Below are positions 13,544-14,127 of a stretch of 14,127 nucleotides of DNA, one piece after another. The DNA comes from Cyanobacteria bacterium UBA8803. Its GTDB lineage: Bacteria > Cyanobacteriota > Cyanobacteriia > Cyanobacteriales > Coleofasciculaceae. The stretch covers positions 1 through 14,127 of the forward strand of contig DNXU01000062.1 in NCBI GenBank assembly GCA_003505715.1. Direction: 5' to 3'. The notes under the pieces were generated by a model, which was not told the origin of the DNA, made no database searches, and worked only from the letters and a program-made list of their open reading frames with translations. How positions within the stretch are numbered: position 1 is the first letter of the stretch; the number at the start of each line of letters is the position of its first letter. The translations under genes were made by a program, and so were the position numbers.

Positions 13544-13879
13544 TTAATCACCACCATCAAAAGGATGGGATTCAGCCGTTTCTAAAGAGTTCTCAAACAC
13601 CATACGCTGTTCGGCGTTGCGTAGAAAATACCCGCTGATCATAGCAGAAGCTAATAAACGTCCCAAATGCTCGCGGCTAGTACTAACTGTTACGCCAAAG
13701 TGTTCTGAAGGTAGATTGCCCAGAATTCCTATAATATTGCGTTCCATTACTTGAAACACTTCTGGAGAGTTCGGTTTAGATAGATAAGCAATGGTCTCTG
13801 GACTCATGGATTGCACGTAGTGCCACAACAGGTTAGTATCACTATTGCTTTCAAAAAACTCGGATGTATTATTCACCAT
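13544..13879 (-). CDS. DUF760 family protein, 111 aa
   Basis: I recognise a DUF760 protein, a family of cyanobacteria and plant chloroplasts. Characteristic stretches are LLWHYVQSMSPETIAYLSKP (residues 17-36), EVMERN-type sequence (EVFQVMERNIIGILGNLP) and the C-terminal LLASAMISGYFLRNAEQR. Most of the protein looks alpha-helical; there is no signal peptide or membrane segment. The molecular role in cyanobacteria is not known to me. The start is well marked: AGGAGG at 13883-13888 precedes the ATG at 13879, though the gap is only 3 bases, and the next codon is GTG (6 bases away), which could also serve. It is a single gene, preceded by a spacer that runs into the heptad array at 14041. Confidence 0.88.
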   Translation of the reverse strand: MVNNTSEFFESNSDTNLLWHYVQSMSPETIAYLSKPNSPEVFQVMERNIIGILGNLPSEHFGVTVSTSREHLGRLLASAMISGYFLRNAEQRMVFENSLETAESHPFDGGD

Positions 13880-14040
13880 TTACCTCCTAGTTACGGCTCA
13901 CTCCCCTCTTCCCACTGAGGGAGAAAACGCTTTTTGTCTCTATCTCTACTTTGATAGTCTATTCACTTTAATCTAACAAGCCCCTTAAGATAGAACAGTA
14001 GGCTGAACCGAACTCCTCACATCGGATTCTCTCACCTATC

Positions 14041-14103
14041 GGTTGTTGGTTGTTGGTTGTTGGTTGTTGGTTGTTGGTTGTTGGTTGTTGGTTGTTGGTT
14101 GTT
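14041..14103. repeat. Nine perfect copies of GGTTGTT
   Basis: A 63-bp run of exactly nine GGTTGTT units with no mismatch. Unlike the other heptad arrays in the window it has no inverted partner inside the window, though one could lie just beyond the right edge. Perfect identity suggests recent expansion or active slippage. It lies about 160 bp upstream of the DUF760 start. Confidence 0.95.
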
Positions 14104-14127
14104 CATAACGTCTTGCTCAATACCTTC

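Noticed and set aside
1..14127. tRNA, rRNA, riboswitch, phage or transposase genes
   Set aside because: No cloverleaf, rRNA segment, known riboswitch core or transposase motif was recognised on either strand; a covariance-model search would be needed to exclude small RNAs.

Overview
The window looks like a piece of cyanobacterial chromosome, most likely from a filamentous or Oscillatoriales/Nostocales-type genome. The evidence is the gene set: sasA with a KaiB-like sensor domain, a DUF760 protein, a Zur/FurB-type regulator, a long pentapeptide-repeat protein, a sulfiredoxin and a small zinc-ribbon protein typical of cyanobacteria. It is also supported by eight HIP1 octamers (GCGATCGC), all inside genes, and by several 7-bp tandem-repeat arrays in the spacers. 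Species cannot be fixed from sequence reading alone.

Layout. Positions 1-1313 hold, on the minus strand, a 59-aa zinc-ribbon protein and a short-chain dehydrogenase, preceded at the left edge by a degenerate G-rich repeat. A 129-bp divergent spacer separates the dehydrogenase from a plus-strand pentapeptide-repeat gene (1443-1973). It is followed by a MITE-like element with 11-bp terminal inverted repeats (2011-2162). Next comes a plus-strand stress pair, sulfiredoxin (2247-2513) and Dps (2619-3107). After a hairpin made of 7-bp repeats lies a gene for an unusual protein that joins an XRE-type DNA-binding domain to a GrpE-like C-terminus (3238-3879).

From 3908 to 9186 every gene is on the minus strand. 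In transcription order these are purS-purQ (4-bp overlap, purine synthesis), a 79-aa unknown protein, a small ribbon-helix-helix protein, S-formylglutathione hydrolase and polyphosphate kinase. A Fur-family regulator, probably Zur, diverges from purS (9278-9703) and converges on a GH57 1,4-alpha-glucan branching enzyme (9888-11477, minus). Divergent from that is the circadian output kinase gene sasA (11696-12910), which converges on a MutT-type NUDIX hydrolase gene (12947-13357). The window ends with a DUF760 gene (13544-13879) and nine perfect copies of a 7-bp repeat.

This is mostly housekeeping and stress chromosome: purine synthesis, polyphosphate and glycogen storage, peroxide, formaldehyde and oxidised-nucleotide defence, metal regulation and clock output. 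I see no phage, IS transposase, CRISPR array, rRNA or tRNA, and no obvious new defence system. The most unusual items are the HTH-GrpE fusion, the heptad-repeat hairpins in which one base of seven is free to vary, the nested MITE-like element, and the intrusion of repeat-like DNA into the ends or loops of coding genes (zur, sasA).
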